From assembly GCF_021166475.1 (NCBI RefSeq), contig NZ_JAJOYS010000001.1, positions 434,001-498,000 of the forward strand: 64,000 nucleotides of DNA. Reading direction: 5' to 3'. This DNA comes from Pelagibacterium xiamenense. GTDB lineage: Bacteria; Pseudomonadota; Alphaproteobacteria; Rhizobiales; Devosiaceae. Below are positions 1 through 10,986 of the stretch, in pieces (position 1 is the stretch's first letter; every line of letters starts with the position of its first letter). Under the pieces are notes generated by a model. It worked only from the letters and a program-made list of their open reading frames with translations. It was not told where the DNA came from and did no database searches. Both the position numbers and the translations under genes were made by a program.

Positions 1-2
1 CC

Positions 3-326
3 CGCAACCTGATCGGCGCGTCCGAATTCGTGCAGATGAGCAAGAAGCCGATTTTGATCAACACTGCGCGCGGCGGGCTTGTCGACGAAGAGGCGCTCGA
101 ACGCGCCCTGGAGCTCGGGCAGGTCGCCGGCGCGGGCATTGACGTCACCGCTCCCGAGCCGCCCCCGTCCGACAGCACCGTCATGCGCATCGCAAGCCGC
201 GAGAACGTCATCGTCACGCCCCACACCGGCTGGGCGAGCCGCGAAGCGATCCAGGCGCTTGCCGATCAGCTGATCGGCAACATCGAGGCATTCTGGGCGG
301 GCAAGCCGCGCAATCTGGTGGTGTGA
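3..326 (+). CDS. D-2-hydroxyacid dehydrogenase, C-terminal part (5' end outside window)
   Basis: Partial NAD-dependent D-2-hydroxyacid dehydrogenase. The reading frame is open from the first bases of the window, so the gene starts upstream. The visible part contains the end of the Rossmann domain (LINTARGGLVDEEAL), the GIDV..EPPP segment carrying the catalytic Glu, and the catalytic His in TPHTGWAS. The PHTGW form is typical of glycerate/hydroxypyruvate-type members of the family. Substrate cannot be decided from this fragment. The gene converges with infB across a strong bidirectional terminator. Confidence 0.85.
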   Translation, partial: RNLIGASEFVQMSKKPILINTARGGLVDEEALERALELGQVAGAGIDVTAPEPPPSDSTVMRIASRENVIVTPHTGWASREAIQALADQLIGNIEAFWAGKPRNLVV

Positions 327-342
327 GGCGAACCTCTGAACA

Positions 343-376
343 AAAAAAGCCCGGACCAACAGGTCCGGGCTTTTCC
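343..376. terminator. Bidirectional Rho-independent terminator between dehydrogenase and infB
   Basis: A perfect 9-bp stem GCCCGGACC/GGTCCGGGC (349-357 with 362-370) closes an ACA-type 4-nt loop. It is flanked by a run of A on the left and TTTT on the right, so it can terminate both converging transcripts. Confidence 0.9.
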
Positions 377-395
377 AATTGCTCTGCAGCCGGCG

Positions 396-3007
<2,612 letters not shown>

Positions 3008-3011
<4 letters not shown>

Positions 3012-3628
3012 AGGCTGTCGTCTTCTCTTTCGTCTGTGGCATCGAACCGGGCCAGCCGATTGGCCTTCTCGATCACCGAATTGCTTGCCGCGCCGCTGGC
3101 GAGCGCTGCATGTATCACATGTTCGAGCCCCAATGCCAAACCCAATTGGGCGGAGGAGAGGGATTCGATATGCACGAGGTTTTCTCCCCCGTGCGGCGCG
3201 CGCCTTGCGGCCTGCAGCATCTTGCGCCGCCCGTCCTGCGCCGCGTCGCGCGCTGTAATGAGCGCGGCCGCTTCGCCTTTCGCAAGAAGGCTTTGCACCT
3301 TGGCCGCACCCGTAATGAGCTGTCCCGCCTTGCGCGCCAATCCCAGCGCGCCCACGAGGCGCTGTTCTAACCGCGTCCGGGTCAATAACGCAAGGTCGGG
3401 CGGAACCTCTACCTGCGTCTTGAGGCTGCGCGCGAAGACTTTCTTTCTTGCGGCCTCTTCGACCGCAGCCCGCGACAGGCTGATCCAGACCCCGCGCCCC
3501 GGCGCTTTGCCGTCTATGTCGGGCGCGAGAACGCCGTCTGGAGACAGCGCGAATCGAATGAGCTCGGATGCCGGCTTTTCAACCCGGCTGAGCGCACACG
3601 TGCGCAAAATCTCCTTATGACGTCCCAA
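3008..3628 (-). CDS. YlxR/DUF448 RNA-binding protein fused to L7Ae-like domain
   Basis: 206-aa protein of the nusA-infB operon. Residues 1-85 match the YlxR family (RTC...[19 protein letters not shown], a basic nucleic-acid-binding fold). Residues about 87-190 ([17 protein letters not shown] and following) match the L7Ae-type RNA-binding domain. This two-domain form is usual in alphaproteobacteria. The family is linked to nucleoid/transcription or ribosome functions, and its exact role here is unknown. The only upstream in-frame start that keeps the conserved N-terminus is TTG at 3628, preceded by an AAGGGG Shine-Dalgarno-like stretch. The stop overlaps the infB start. Confidence 0.88.
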
Positions 3629-3649
3629 GGCGCTCGCTCGGCCCCTTAC

Positions 3650-5263
3650 TTATTCGGCGGCCCCGGTCTCGACGCCTTCGGCTTCGAGCACCTCGTCCTC
3701 GATCACCGGAAGATCCTCTTCGGTGATCCAGCCGACCTTCAGGCGCGCCGCCATGATCATGTCCTCGGCTTCCTGCCGCGAGAGCGGGAAGGCCGAAAGC
3801 GCTCCGTCGAACCGGTGGGTCTCCCCATCCTTTCGCTCGGTCCAGCCGATCAGGTCGTCCGCCACGTAGCCGGCAAAATCCTCGACCGTCTTGACCCCGT
3901 CCTTGCCCAGTGCGACGAGCATCGCCGCATTGAGGCCCGGAATGTCGTAAAGCGCGTCCTCGACGCCGAGCTTCTGGCGCTCCTCGTCCTGTTCGCGCTC
4001 GAGCGCATCGAGATATTCGGTCGCGCGGTTCTGGATTTCCGTCGCCGTTTCTTCGTCGAACCCGCCGATCGAAGCGATTTCGGCGATATCGACATAGGCG
4101 AGTTCCTCGATCGAGGAGAAGCCTTCGGACGCCAGGAGCTGTGCGACCATCTCGTCGACGTCGAGCGCTTCCATAAAGAGCGCGGAACGTTCGGTGAATT
4201 CCTTCTGCCGGCGTTCGCTTTCTTCCTGCTCGGTGAGGATATCGATATCCCACCCGAGGAGCTGGCTGGCGAGCCGCACGTTCTGTCCGCGGCGGCCGAT
4301 GGCGAGCGACAACTGCTCGTCGGGAACCACCACCTCGACCCGCTCGGCCTGCTCGTCAAGGACCACCTTGGCGACATCGGCCGGCTGCAGCGCCGAAACG
4401 ACCAGATCCGCTATATTGTTCGTCCAGGGGATAATATCAATCTTTTCGCCCTGCAATTCTCCCACAACCGCCTGAACGCGGCTGCCGCGCATGCCCACGC
4501 AGGCGCCGACGGGGTCGATCGAGGAATCCGAGGACGTCACCGCGATCTTGGCGCGGCTGCCCGGATCGCGGGCGATCGAACGGATCGTGATGATGCCGTC
4601 GTAGATTTCCGGCACTTCCTGCTGGAAGAGCTTGGCCATGAACTGGGGATGCGTGCGTGAAAGGAAAATCTGCGGCCCGCGCTGCTCGCGCCGGACGTCG
4701 TAGATATAGGCGCGCACACGGTCGCCGTAGCGGAACACTTCGCGCGGGATCAGTTCGTCGCGCCGGATAATCGCTTCGCCCCGCCCCAGGTCGACGATGA
4801 CGTTGCCGTATTCCACGCGCTTGACCGAACCGTTGACGATCTCGCCGATGCGGTCCTTGTATTCGTCGTACATGCGCTCGCGCTCGGCATCGCGCACCTT
4901 CTGCACGATCACCTGCTTGGCCGACTGCGCCGCGATGCGGCCGAACTCGATCGGGGGCAGGGGCTCGGTCACATAATCGCCAAGCTTGGCGGCGTCGTTC
5001 TTGGCCTTGGCGTCCTCGAGCGCGATCTGCCGGCCGTATTCCTCGACCTCCTCGACGACCTCGAGCAACCGCCAAAGCCGCAATTCGCCGGTCTTGGGAT
5101 TGATCTCGGCCTTGACCTCGGTCTCCGCGCCATAGCGGGCCTTGGCCGCGCGCTGGATCGCCTCTTCCATCGCCTCGATGACGATCATGCGGTCGATCGA
5201 CTTCTCTCGCGCCACCGCGTCGGCGATCTGCAAAAGCTCTAGCCTGTTGGCTGAAACGGCCAT
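3650..5263 (-). CDS. nusA: Transcription termination/antitermination factor NusA
   Basis: 537-aa RNA-polymerase-binding factor acting in pausing, termination and antitermination. The order is N-terminal RNAP-binding domain (1-125), S1 domain (about 137-200, GSVKRVEYGNVIVDLG), KH1 (GACVGMRGSRVQAV) and KH2 (LAIGRRGQNVRLA). Two C-terminal helix-hairpin-helix-like repeats and an acidic tail follow. I chose the ATG at 5263 (MAVSANRLELL) because GGAGA sits 7-8 bases upstream; a TTG at 5278 would only add METKD. The gene follows rimP by about 18 bases and precedes the YlxR gene, forming the classic operon. Confidence 0.97.
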   Translation of the reverse strand: MAVSANRLELLQIADAVAREKSIDRMIVIEAMEEAIQRAAKARYGAETEVKAEINPKTGELRLWRLLEVVEEVEEYGRQIALEDAKAKNDAAKLGDYVTEPLPPIEFGRIAAQSAKQVIVQKVRDAERERMYDEYKDRIGEIVNGSVKRVEYGNVIVDLGRGEAIIRRDELIPREVFRYGDRVRAYIYDVRREQRGPQIFLSRTHPQFMAKLFQQEVPEIYDGIITIRSIARDPGSRAKIAVTSSDSSIDPVGACVGMRGSRVQAVVGELQGEKIDIIPWTNNIADLVVSALQPADVAKVVLDEQAERVEVVVPDEQLSLAIGRRGQNVRLASQLLGWDIDILTEQEESERRQKEFTERSALFMEALDVDEMVAQLLASEGFSSIEELAYVDIAEIASIGGFDEETATEIQNRATEYLDALEREQDEERQKLGVEDALYDIPGLNAAMLVALGKDGVKTVEDFAGYVADDLIGWTERKDGETHRFDGALSAFPLSRQEAEDMIMAARLKVGWITEEDLPVIEDEVLEAEGVETGAAE

Positions 5264-5281
5264 GTCTTTCGTCTCCAAACC

Positions 5282-5908
5282 TTAATTCTGGCGATCCGCG
5301 GCGTCGTCGCCGTCGGATTCATCGTAAACGGTCTCGATGGTGTCATCCTCGTCATCGAAACCGGGTGTTTCTTCCTGCGCCTTGCGGGCAGCGTCGAGAA
5401 GCCTGTCGGTCATCACGAGCTTGGCGTCCGCCAAAGCGGCAAGCGGCAGCCGATGCACCGCATCTTCGGTCTTGGGCGCATCGGGCAGACGGATCGAGAA
5501 GCTGTCGTCATCGGCGCCCACGATCTCGCCGCGGAACCGCTTGCGCCCATCGACGGGCTCGGACAGCTCGACCTTGGCCTCGTGCCCCACCCAGGCGGCA
5601 AAGTCCCGGGCCCGGACGAGCGGCCGGTCGACGCCGGGCGAGGAGATCTCCAGATGATACTCCCGATCGATGGGGTCTTCCAAGTCGAGAACCGGATTGA
5701 CGTCCCGGTGCAGCTTTTCGCAATCCTCGATCGCGAACTGCCCGTTTGCGTCCTCGCACATGATCTGCAGCGTGCAGCCGTTCTCATTGGTGACGCGCAC
5801 GCGCACCAGATCGTAGCCCAGAGACTCGGCAACCGGCTCGACAATGCCCGCAATCCGGGCTTCGAGGGCCGATTCACGAACGTAGCGTTTGGTGTTCTGT
5901 GCAGTCAT
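5282..5908 (-). CDS. rimP: Ribosome maturation factor RimP
   Basis: 208-aa factor for 30S maturation. The family core is visible in the VEPVAESLGYDLVRVRV start, the LQIMCE segment and the LEDPIDREYHLEISSPGVDRP-type block (shown here only as landmarks), followed by the SH3-like C-terminal domain. An acidic, Asp-rich extension closes the protein. The start at 5908 (MTAQNTKR) is chosen over an upstream ATG at 6013, because the longer form would add 35 unrelated residues and place the start in the promoter region. It is the first gene of the rimP-nusA-ylxR-infB operon. Confidence 0.95.
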   Translation of the reverse strand: MTAQNTKRYVRESALEARIAGIVEPVAESLGYDLVRVRVTNENGCTLQIMCEDANGQFAIEDCEKLHRDVNPVLDLEDPIDREYHLEISSPGVDRPLVRARDFAAWVGHEAKVELSEPVDGRKRFRGEIVGADDDSFSIRLPDAPKTEDAVHRLPLAALADAKLVMTDRLLDAARKAQEETPGFDDEDDTIETVYDESDGDDAADRQN

Positions 5909-5984
5909 GTTCCGCCGGGATAATAAAAAAGAGCGGGGCCGGTCGGCACCCACTCTCTCATTGGCTCTGAGATTGTTGGACGCT

Positions 5985-6013
5985 GATATAGCGCCGTGTG
6001 GCGGCAATTGCAA
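5985..6013 (-). promoter_or_regulatory. Putative sigma-70 promoter of the rimP-nusA-infB operon
   Basis: Read on the minus strand there is TTGCAA (6008-6013), a 17-base spacer and TATATC (5985-5990). The predicted start would fall near 5978, about 70 bases before rimP. The boxes are near-consensus and correctly spaced, but no experimental support is available. Confidence 0.5.
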
Positions 6014-6022
6014 GATGGGGCG

Positions 6023-6688
6023 CTATGCCTCGAAGACGACGCTCTCGGTCTTTGCGCCGAGGTCCGCGAGTATCGCCTTGATGTCGTCGACCATGGCGTC
6101 CGGGCCGCAGACGTAGAAATGCTGCGAGAAATCGCGCACGTGCTTTTCGATCATAGCCCTGTCGATCCGTCCGTGTTCGTACCCGGGCTTATCTTCGTCA
6201 GTGAGCGTATGGATCGTCCGCAGTCCGCCCATGAGCTCGAATTCGTTCTTGAGGATGATGTCGTCCTCGGTCCGGTTGGAGAATAGGAGCGTATTGCCCT
6301 CGAGCGTGCCGTCCTTTTCGAGCTGGCGCAGGATCGCGATAAACGGTGTCACCCCGGCGCCACCCGCGATGAACGTGCCCGCGCCCTTATACTGGATCGT
6401 CCCCCAGGGCTCCTCGATCAGCAGATGGTCCCCGGGCTGGAGCTTGCCGAGCTGGTCGGTGACGCCGTTGCGCTCCGGATAGATCTTGGTCGTGAATTCG
6501 AGCTCGGACCAGTCGTTGAGCGAAGTGAAGGTGAACGGATGCTTGTTCTCCCGCCATCCGTCCTTGTCGATCGCGACATCGGTGGCCTGACCCGGCTCGA
6601 AATGGAAACCTTCGGGCTTTTCGAGCCGGAAGCGGCGGACGTTGTGAGTGACCGGCTCGACGCTGTTGATCGTGATCTTGTAGGTCAT
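6023..6688 (-). CDS. FAD-binding ferredoxin/flavodoxin-reductase-like oxidoreductase
   Basis: 221-aa member of the ferredoxin-NADP reductase superfamily. The N-terminal FAD-binding barrel contains HPFTFTSL, the flavin-site analogue of RxYS. The C-terminal NAD(P) domain contains GGAGVTPFIAILRQL and the C-terminal FYVCGPDAMV signature. There is no 2Fe-2S ferredoxin cluster motif, so an electron partner must come from elsewhere. ATG at 6688 has AAGGA at good spacing and is preferred to a start 21 bases upstream. It is a single gene between rimP and trmB, and its physiological partner is unknown. Confidence 0.82.
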   Translation of the reverse strand: MTYKITINSVEPVTHNVRRFRLEKPEGFHFEPGQATDVAIDKDGWRENKHPFTFTSLNDWSELEFTTKIYPERNGVTDQLGKLQPGDHLLIEEPWGTIQYKGAGTFIAGGAGVTPFIAILRQLEKDGTLEGNTLLFSNRTEDDIILKNEFELMGGLRTIHTLTDEDKPGYEHGRIDRAMIEKHVRDFSQHFYVCGPDAMVDDIKAILADLGAKTESVVFEA

Positions 6689-6768
6689 GGCAATCCTTGG
6701 GCTTGGCAAAGGCTTTCTTGGTACCTTTGCTCAACCCCGAACGGCCCAAGACGTTCCAGCGCGCGGGT

Positions 6769-7488
6769 TCAGCCGCGCCGGGTGAAGGTAAAATAGAAGC
6801 TCTTTTGCCGCCCCTGCCGCCGCGCCTTGGCTTCGTACCGGGTGGGCTCCCACCCGGGATAGGGCGCATGCCATGCCCCCGGCGCCTCGACCGGCCAGGT
6901 GAAATCCTCCGACATTGTGACATGCGCCAGGGTCCAGTCGGCATAGTCCTCGATGTCAGTGGCAAACCGCAGCGCGCCGCCCGGTTTCAGCACGCGCGCG
7001 AACGCCTCGAGCATCGTGTGCTGGATCAGCCGCCGCTTGTGATGCCGCGCCTTGGGCCATGGGTCGGGATAAAGCACGTAAATGACGTCGAGACAGGCAT
7101 CAGGCATCGCAGCAAGGAGCTTGATCACGTCGTCGGGGAAAAGCCGGATATTGTCCAGCCCCTCGCTCTCGATCGCTTCAAGAAGCTTGCCGATCCCACC
7201 GGTAAAAACCTCGCATCCGATGAACCCGTCGGCGGGGTTCTCCCGCGCCATCCGCGCCAGATGCTCGCCCCCGCCATAGCCGATCTCGAGATGCAGGCGC
7301 CCGCCCCCCGGAAAGAGCGCGCGCGGATCGACAGGCACCGAAATGTCGACGGCGAGTTCGGGCAGGAGCGTGTCGAAGAGGACCTGCTGACCCTTGTGCA
7401 GCGTCTTTCCCGCGCGGCGCCCGAAAAAGGCGCGCGGGCCGCGCGGGTCCTGCGGGATGGGCTTCATGGATTTGGGTCTGTTTGTCAT
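6769..7488 (-). CDS. trmB: tRNA (guanine-N7-)-methyltransferase
   Basis: 239-aa class I SAM-dependent enzyme that makes m7G46 in tRNA. Motifs: HLEIGYGGGEHL (SAM binding), GCEVFTGGIGKLLE, the family signature YVLYPDPWPKARHHKRR, and RFATDIEDYADW. The length is normal. The start ATG at 7488 begins MTNRPKS; no clear Shine-Dalgarno sequence precedes it. It lies only a few bases after the U-run of a terminator downstream of metK (7495-7526). An alternative GTG at 7509 lies inside that hairpin. Expression may therefore depend on read-through or its own weak signals. Confidence 0.93.
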   Translation of the reverse strand: MTNRPKSMKPIPQDPRGPRAFFGRRAGKTLHKGQQVLFDTLLPELAVDISVPVDPRALFPGGGRLHLEIGYGGGEHLARMARENPADGFIGCEVFTGGIGKLLEAIESEGLDNIRLFPDDVIKLLAAMPDACLDVIYVLYPDPWPKARHHKRRLIQHTMLEAFARVLKPGGALRFATDIEDYADWTLAHVTMSEDFTWPVEAPGAWHAPYPGWEPTRYEAKARRQGRQKSFYFTFTRRG

Positions 7489-7494
7489 CAAGGC

Positions 7495-7526
7495 AAAAAA
7501 GCGCAGCACGTTCGGTGCTGCGCTTT
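7495..7526 (-). terminator. Rho-independent terminator downstream of metK
   Basis: A perfect 9-bp stem GCGCAGCAC/GTGCTGCGC (7501-7509 with 7515-7523) encloses a 5-nt loop. In the minus-strand transcript the stem is followed by six U (7495-7500). The structure sits between metK and trmB and nearly touches the trmB start. Confidence 0.85.
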
Positions 7527-7557
7527 AGCGTTTCTTTCAGCCTGCCTGCAAGGGCGC

Positions 7558-8739
7558 TTAGGTCAGTTCCGCCTTGATGGCCTCGGCGAGGTCGGTTTTC
7601 TCCCAGGAGAAACCGCCATCCTCGCTCGGCGCACGCCCGAAATGTCCATAGGCCGCGGTGCGCTCGTAAATGGGCTTGTTCAATCCCAGATGCGTGCGGA
7701 TGCCGCGCGGGGAGAGATCCATCACCTTGCGCAGGACAGGAACGAGTGCGTCGTCGTCGATCTTCCCCGTGCCGTAGGTGTCGACGAAAATCGACAGCGG
7801 CTTGGAAACGCCGATGGCGTAGGAGAGCTGGATGACGCATTTTTCGGCAAGACCGGCGGCCACGACGTTCTTGGCGAGGTAGCGCGCGGCATAGGCCGCG
7901 GAGCGGTCGACCTTGGTGGGGTCCTTGCCCGAAAACGCGCCGCCGCCATGGGGGGCTGCGCCACCATAGGTATCGACGATGATCTTGCGGCCCGTGAGCC
8001 CTGCATCGCCGTCCGGCCCGCCGATGACGAACGCGCCCGTCGGGTTGACGTAAAATTCGTCCTCGGGCGGCATCCAGCCTTCGGGCAGAGTGGATTCGAC
8101 AAACGGCCGCACGAGTTCGCGCACCTTGTCCTGATCGACCCCGTCCATATGCTGGGTCGAAACGACGACAGAAGTCGCGGCAACGGGCTTGCCGTGCTCA
8201 TAGCGCAGCGTCACCTGGCTCTTGGCGTCGGGACCGAATTCCTTGACCTCTCCCGAATGCCGGGCGGCGGCCATCTTCTTCAAAATGTTGTGCGCGTAGG
8301 AAATCGGCGCCGGCATCAGTTCGGGCGTTTCGTTGACGGCAAAGCCGAACATGATGCCCTGATCGCCCGCGCCTTCGTCCTTGTTGCCGTTGGCATCGAC
8401 GCCCTGGGCGATATGGATCGACTGTTCGTGCACATAGCAGTCGAAATCGAAATTCTTCCAGTGGAAGCCGTCCTGCTCGTACCCGATCTCCCTGACCACC
8501 CGGCGCGCGACGGCTTCCATCGCGTCGTCGTCGATCTCGGCCGGGCCGCGGGTTTCGCCCGCGAGCACGATCCGGTTGGTTGTCGAGAGCGTTTCGACGG
8601 CCACGCGCGAATGGGGATCCTTGGCAAAGAAAAGGTCCACGATCGCGTCGGAAATCCGGTCGCAGATCTTGTCGGGATGGCCCTCGGAGACGGATTCCGA
8701 GGTGAACAGATATGAAGAACTGGCCACGTTAAACCTCAT
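7558..8739 (-). CDS. metK: S-adenosylmethionine synthase
   Basis: 393-aa enzyme making SAM from methionine and ATP. Clear family blocks: [14 protein letters not shown] near the N-terminus, [10 protein letters not shown], the P-loop-like [19 protein letters not shown], and a full-length C-terminus. The ATG at 8739 gives the usual short leader before YLFTSES. The gene is monocistronic in appearance, with a terminator downstream. A palindrome in the intergenic region overlapping the end of lnt (8841-8860) is a likely operator linking expression to the methionine/SAM cycle. Confidence 0.98.
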   Translation of the reverse strand: MRFNVASSSYLFTSESVSEGHPDKICDRISDAIVDLFFAKDPHSRVAVETLSTTNRIVLAGETRGPAEIDDDAMEAVARRVVREIGYEQDGFHWKNFDFDCYVHEQSIHIAQGVDANGNKDEGAGDQGIMFGFAVNETPELMPAPISYAHNILKKMAAARHSGEVKEFGPDAKSQVTLRYEHGKPVAATSVVVSTQHMDGVDQDKVRELVRPFVESTLPEGWMPPEDEFYVNPTGAFVIGGPDGDAGLTGRKIIVDTYGGAAPHGGGAFSGKDPTKVDRSAAYAARYLAKNVVAAGLAEKCVIQLSYAIGVSKPLSIFVDTYGTGKIDDDALVPVLRKVMDLSPRGIRTHLGLNKPIYERTAAYGHFGRAPSEDGGFSWEKTDLAEAIKAELT

Positions 8740-8840
8740 GGTGTTTGGCGAGGGCGCACGCGGGAGTGCGCGTGCACAGGCGAACCCTATGCACTTTCAG
8801 GAACCGCTTGTGACAGGACTGCAGCCATATTGCAAGTCGG

Positions 8841-8860
8841 ATATAAAGCGATCTTTATGT
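8841..8860. promoter_or_regulatory. Palindromic operator upstream of metK (SahR-like)
   Basis: The core ATAAAGCGATCTTTAT is an inverted repeat (ATAAAG/CTTTAT) separated by CGAT; outer bases extend the symmetry with one mismatch. It lies about 100 bases before metK and covers the lnt stop codon. The shape resembles sites of the ArsR-family SAH-responsive regulator SahR, known to control metK and other SAM-cycle genes in Proteobacteria. The assignment to SahR is from memory and is an inference. Confidence 0.6.
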
Positions 8861-10498
8861 CCTGTGGGCGGCAGGGCGCCGCCGGCGTTGCCTGCGCGCG
8901 GCGAAAAATCCGCCAAATCCGATAAGCGCACACCCTGCAACCAGCCCGAAAAACGGCAGGTTCCGGACTTGCACAAAGAACGGCGTTTCGATCGGCCGGG
9001 CCGGCATCCCCTTGATCGCACCGACCTGGCCGGCGCCCATTTGCGCGGTGATGCGCCCCAGCGGGTCGACGATGGCCGAAATCCCCGAATTGGCCGCGCG
9101 GACCATAGCGAGCCCTTCTTCGACCGCGCGGATGCGCGAATGATGGAAGAGTTGCGAAATGCCGAACGAGCCGTCGAACCACGCATCGTTGGTCACGACG
9201 AAAATGAACTGCGCATCCCCCGCCGCCGCCCCGAGCCCGCCCGAATAGATCGCCTCGTAGCAGATGAGCGGCAGGAAGGCCGGCGTGCCGGGCAGGCTCA
9301 TCAGCCGGCGGGCATCCCCATGCGCCCAGCCGTCCGTGCCCGCGACCATCTGTGAGAACCCCAGCGACCGGAGTTGGTCGTCGAACGGCAGATATTCTCC
9401 GAACGGCACCAGCTGCGTCTTGTCGTAGCTCGATATGACCTCGCCTTCGGAATTGAAGGCGAAGATGGAATTGAAGGGCTTGGCGTTTGCGGCGACCTGC
9501 CCCTCGGTGCCGTAGGCCTCGCGCGGCGCGCCGGTCAAAAGAATGATGCCGTCGGGCAGCGCGCGGGCGATGCGCGCGAGGTATTCAGGCTCGTCCGAAA
9601 GAAAGAACGGCAGCGCGGCCTCGGGCCAGACCAGATGGGTGACGTCGTCGAGGCCCCGGTCCTCCGGATGCGTGTGCATCAGCGAAAGATCGAGCAGCCG
9701 GGTCACCGTTTCCTCGCGCGCAAACGCCTGCCACTTGATGTCCTGCGGGATCACCGGCTGGACGATACGCATGACCATGCCGTCCTGCGGCACGGTCTGT
9801 GTCGTTCGTACCCGCTGATACCCCCATCCGATCTGGACGGCGATCACCGCAATGGCCGCGAAAAGCGGCACGAGCCGGGTCACGAGGCTCCGGTCGGCCG
9901 CAGGCCAGACGAGCGCCGGTGTGGCGGAGAGAAGGACCGCGACCACCGTGAGCCCGTAGACCCCGACAAGGCTTGCCGTCTGCATCATTTCGATATTGGC
10001 GGTGAGCGCGTAGCCCAGGAGATCGAAGGGAAACCCGGTAAAGAGCGTGCCGCGCGCGAATTCCGCGAGCGACAGTCCTGCGGCGAGCGCGAAGATACGC
10101 GCGGTTCCGGTGCTCCAGAAGAGGTGCGCGAACGCGACGCCGAATGCCCAGAACAGCGCGAGCGCCCCCGCCAGCGCCAGAACCGCGAATGGCATCGCCG
10201 CCAGCATCCACCCGCCGTCGACGAAAAACGCCGCGCCGATCCAGTGGAGCGCTGCGAGGAAGTACCCCAGCCCGAAAAAGAACCCGATGCGGAAGGCGGG
10301 GCCGAAGAGCTTACCCAGAACCCCGTCGTGCTGCTCCGCCCCGTCGAGCGCCCAGACGAGCAAGGGCATGGCAACGAAAAGCGCCAGCAGAATAAAAAGC
10401 GGCGGCATGGCCAGTGCCCCGACGGCTCCTGCGAGCATCATCAGTGCGGCACGGCGCCAGCCGAAGCTCAGCATGGCGAATTCCGCCAAAGGCGTCAT
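8855..10498 (-). CDS. lnt: Apolipoprotein N-acyltransferase
   Basis: 547-aa inner-membrane enzyme that N-acylates the N-terminal Cys of lipoproteins. The first ~230 residues carry multiple hydrophobic membrane segments. The C-N hydrolase domain follows, with the Glu-Lys-Cys catalytic triad visible in LVWPEAALPF (Glu), KTQLVPFGEYLPF (Lys) and PLICYEAIYSG (Cys). A last hydrophobic helix and a basic RRQRRRR-like tail end the protein. ATG at 10498 is preferred because LAEFAMLSFGWRR aligns with the usual family N-terminus; ATG at 10474 is the alternative. The gene stands upstream of metK on the same strand. Confidence 0.95.
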   Translation of the reverse strand: MTPLAEFAMLSFGWRRAALMMLAGAVGALAMPPLFILLALFVAMPLLVWALDGAEQHDGVLGKLFGPAFRIGFFFGLGYFLAALHWIGAAFFVDGGWMLAAMPFAVLALAGALALFWAFGVAFAHLFWSTGTARIFALAAGLSLAEFARGTLFTGFPFDLLGYALTANIEMMQTASLVGVYGLTVVAVLLSATPALVWPAADRSLVTRLVPLFAAIAVIAVQIGWGYQRVRTTQTVPQDGMVMRIVQPVIPQDIKWQAFAREETVTRLLDLSLMHTHPEDRGLDDVTHLVWPEAALPFFLSDEPEYLARIARALPDGIILLTGAPREAYGTEGQVAANAKPFNSIFAFNSEGEVISSYDKTQLVPFGEYLPFDDQLRSLGFSQMVAGTDGWAHGDARRLMSLPGTPAFLPLICYEAIYSGGLGAAAGDAQFIFVVTNDAWFDGSFGISQLFHHSRIRAVEEGLAMVRAANSGISAIVDPLGRITAQMGAGQVGAIKGMPARPIETPFFVQVRNLPFFGLVAGCALIGFGGFFAARRQRRRRPAAHRT

Positions 10499-10927
10499 CG
10501 TGACCAGTTCCCGCTTGGCGAATCAGATGAGTGCAAGAGTTGCCGGGCACGGGGGGAGGCGTCAACGGTCGCGGAGCGCCCCTGGAGCAAACTCCATGGC
10601 CTCAAAGCAAATGTGCCCCGCGCCGAGCGCGGCACGGGGCACGAGATTGTGGTGCAAACAACCTCTGCCGGAGGACTCCGGCGCTGATCACTCTACGACA
10701 GTGTCGTGAAACTGTCATCGGGGAATTGCCCGATAATTGTGCACACAAACGCGACAGCGGATCGCGTGTTGCCCATAATTTAGTCATATCCGCGTGGCAC
10801 ATCGGAGTTGCGCGCCGGGCCTGCGCCGTTTCCGCACGGGGGCGCCAAACAGGTCAGCATCCCTGACAGGCGGATTCGCGAGCCTTTACAATTCATTAAT
10901 CTTTAGGTTTCGCGCAGCGGGCCACCC
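10499..10927. other. Intergenic region lnt-urtA with two hairpins
   Basis: No credible protein gene is seen. It holds two GC-rich inverted repeats: 10613-10643 (GTGCCCCG.../...CGGGGCAC) and 10664-10682 (GCCGGAG/CTCCGGC). Neither is followed by a clear U-run on the plus strand. They could be part of an lnt leader, a terminator remnant or a small RNA. The rest should contain lnt promoter and activator sites for urtA, which I could not define. Confidence 0.4.
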
Positions 10928-10944
10928 TTGGCACGCTTCTTGCG
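10928..10944 (+). promoter_or_regulatory. Sigma-54 (-24/-12) promoter of urtA
   Basis: TTGGCACGCTTCTTGCG matches the RpoN consensus TGGCACG-N4-TTGC exactly, with GG at 10930-10931 and GC at 10942-10943 (12 bases apart). The predicted start lies near 10955, about 30 bases before urtA. In alphaproteobacteria urea uptake is typically NtrC-dependent, which agrees. Confidence 0.85.
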
Positions 10945-10986
10945 AATCTTGCCGGCAGTGCAAACCACCACTGTCGGAGGACAATT

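Noticed and set aside
10613-10643. Hairpin as a tRNA or 4.5S RNA
   Set aside because: No cloverleaf, no T-loop GTTCGA pattern, and no SRP RNA tetraloop signature.
10795-10812. Second -24/-12-like site TGGCAC...TTGCG upstream of urtA
   Set aside because: GG to GC distance is 14 bases rather than 12, so it is not a plausible RpoN promoter.
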